From the NCBI GenBank assembly GCA_002348005.1, contig DDYQ01000161.1, positions 521-14,253 of the forward strand: 13,733 bases of DNA, given 5' to 3'. The stretch is from Desulfobacteraceae bacterium UBA2230 (GTDB taxonomy: Bacteria; Desulfobacterota; Desulfobacteria; Desulfobacterales; Desulfosarcinaceae). Position numbers and translations under genes: made by a program. The notes under the pieces were generated by a model. That model saw only the letters and a program-made list of their open reading frames with translations. It ran no database searches and had not been told where the DNA came from. Positions 13,051 to 13,733 of the stretch are shown piece after piece. The first letter of the stretch is position 1. Every line of letters begins with the position of its first letter.

Positions 13051-13733
13051 ATGGCAGACTTTGGGCACCAAATCAAGGCCAAATCCGTGGCGCTGGCATT
13101 GCTCCTGCTGCTCGGGGCGCACACCGCTGCGGCTTTCGAACGCCGCACGCCCATAGTTGCGGCCATCGAATCGGTTGGACCGGCCGTGGTCAACATCAGC
13201 TCGGAATACGAAGTTGAGCGGCGCAGCCCTTTCGGCCACGATCCCTTCTTCAATAATTTCTTCCGCGATTTTTTCGAGCCGCGCGTCCAGAGGAGTTCGA
13301 GCCTTGGATCGGGGATCATCATCGACGGTCAGCGCGGTTTTATTCTGACCAATGCGCATGTAATCGAGAAGCGCGCCGTCATCAAAGTGTTTCTGCAGGA
13401 TGAGCGCCAATTCGAAGCCAGCATCGTGGGCGTCGACCCCGATTCTGATCTGGCGCTGCTCAAAATCAGTGCTGATGCGCCGCTACCCGCGGTCCCCATG
13501 GGCGATTCGGATGATTTGCTGATCGGCGAGACGGTCATCGCGATCGGCAATCCCTTCGGTTTTTCGCACACCGTCACCACAGGGGTGGTCAGTGCACTGA
13601 ACCGCAGCATCAAAACCGAAACGCGGGTCTTTCACGAATTCATCCAGACCGATGCCTCCATCAATCCGGGCAACAGCGGCGGACCGTTGCTCAATATCAA
13701 CGGCGAGTTGATCGGCATCAACACCGCCATTTA
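13051..13733 (+). CDS. HtrA/Deg-family periplasmic serine protease (5' part, cut by window end)
   Basis: The visible 227 residues begin with a signal peptide (basic start, then VALALLLLLGAHTAAA, cleavage likely after Ala28). Then follow TPIVAAIESVGPAVVNISS and the phenylalanine-rich loop FFNNFFRDFFEP typical of Deg proteases. The catalytic triad is complete: His103 in TNAHVI, Asp133 in DPDSDLALLKI, Ser209 in NPGNSGGPL. The protease fold is intact up to GELIGINTAI, where the window stops; the PDZ domains would follow outside. Deg proteases degrade or refold damaged envelope proteins and are often induced by envelope stress. Whether it is DegP, DegQ or DegS cannot be told without the C-terminus. 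The ATG at 13051 is the only one that fits the signal peptide, although no clear ribosome-binding site precedes it. Confidence 0.95.
   Translation, partial: MADFGHQIKAKSVALALLLLLGAHTAAAFERRTPIVAAIESVGPAVVNISSEYEVERRSPFGHDPFFNNFFRDFFEPRVQRSSSLGSGIIIDGQRGFILTNAHVIEKRAVIKVFLQDERQFEASIVGVDPDSDLALLKISADAPLPAVPMGDSDDLLIGETVIAIGNPFGFSHTVTTGVVSALNRSIKTETRVFHEFIQTDASINPGNSGGPLLNINGELIGINTAI

Noticed and set aside
13021..13410. Minus-strand open frame of 129 codons
   Set aside because: It is antisense to the protease gene, which has a signal peptide and full catalytic triad.

Overview
The window looks like chromosomal DNA of an anaerobic member of the Desulfobacterota (former Deltaproteobacteria), possibly close to Desulfobacterales. 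This rests on gene content: the C-terminal end of what looks like a sodium-pumping carboxybiotin decarboxylase beta subunit, a rubredoxin-like membrane protein, an RNase G with an acidic insertion in its S1 domain, a two-part radical SAM protein next to rng, and the ancient rpmH-rnpA-yidD-yidC-jag-mnmE cluster. No phage, insertion sequence, CRISPR array or tRNA was seen. The taxonomic call is inference; no rRNA is present.

Layout, left to right. (1) Plus strand, 1-1350: the 3' end of the decarboxylase beta subunit gene, a small ABM-fold protein and a rubredoxin-like/four-helix membrane protein whose start overlaps the preceding stop, closed by a strong 14-bp hairpin terminator. (2) Minus strand, 3464-1504: a three-gene unit of a YkgJ-type cysteine-cluster protein, an unrecognised 117-residue protein and a PrmA-like methyltransferase. 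(3) The gap 3465-3658 holds a perfect 16-bp parS palindrome (TGTTTCACGTGAAACA), the ParB loading site usually found near the replication origin. (4) Minus strand, 8737-3659: rpmH, rnpA, yidD, yidC, jag, mnmE. rpmH is only 43 codons and is read directly from the sequence, with a sigma70-like promoter upstream. (5) Minus strand, 12980-8885: the radical SAM/DUF2344 protein followed by rng. (6) Plus strand from 13051: a HtrA/Deg-type serine protease cut off by the window end, divergent from the radical SAM gene across 70 bp.

How the genes fit together: block 4 joins ribosomal protein L34, the protein subunit of RNase P, inner-membrane protein insertion (YidD, YidC), the RNA-binding protein Jag and the tRNA wobble-uridine modifier MnmE. 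Block 5 adds RNase G (rRNA and mRNA processing) and a radical SAM enzyme of unknown substrate. The parS site suggests that the locus lies in the origin-proximal part of the chromosome, although dnaA, mnmG, rsmG, parA and parB are not in the window.

I found no convincing wholly new system. The items most worth a second look are the parS site, the rewired flanks of the rpmH-mnmE cluster, the long hairpin-rich spacer between rpmH and rnpA, the cysteine-cluster/unknown/methyltransferase cassette, and the rubredoxin-like membrane fusion.
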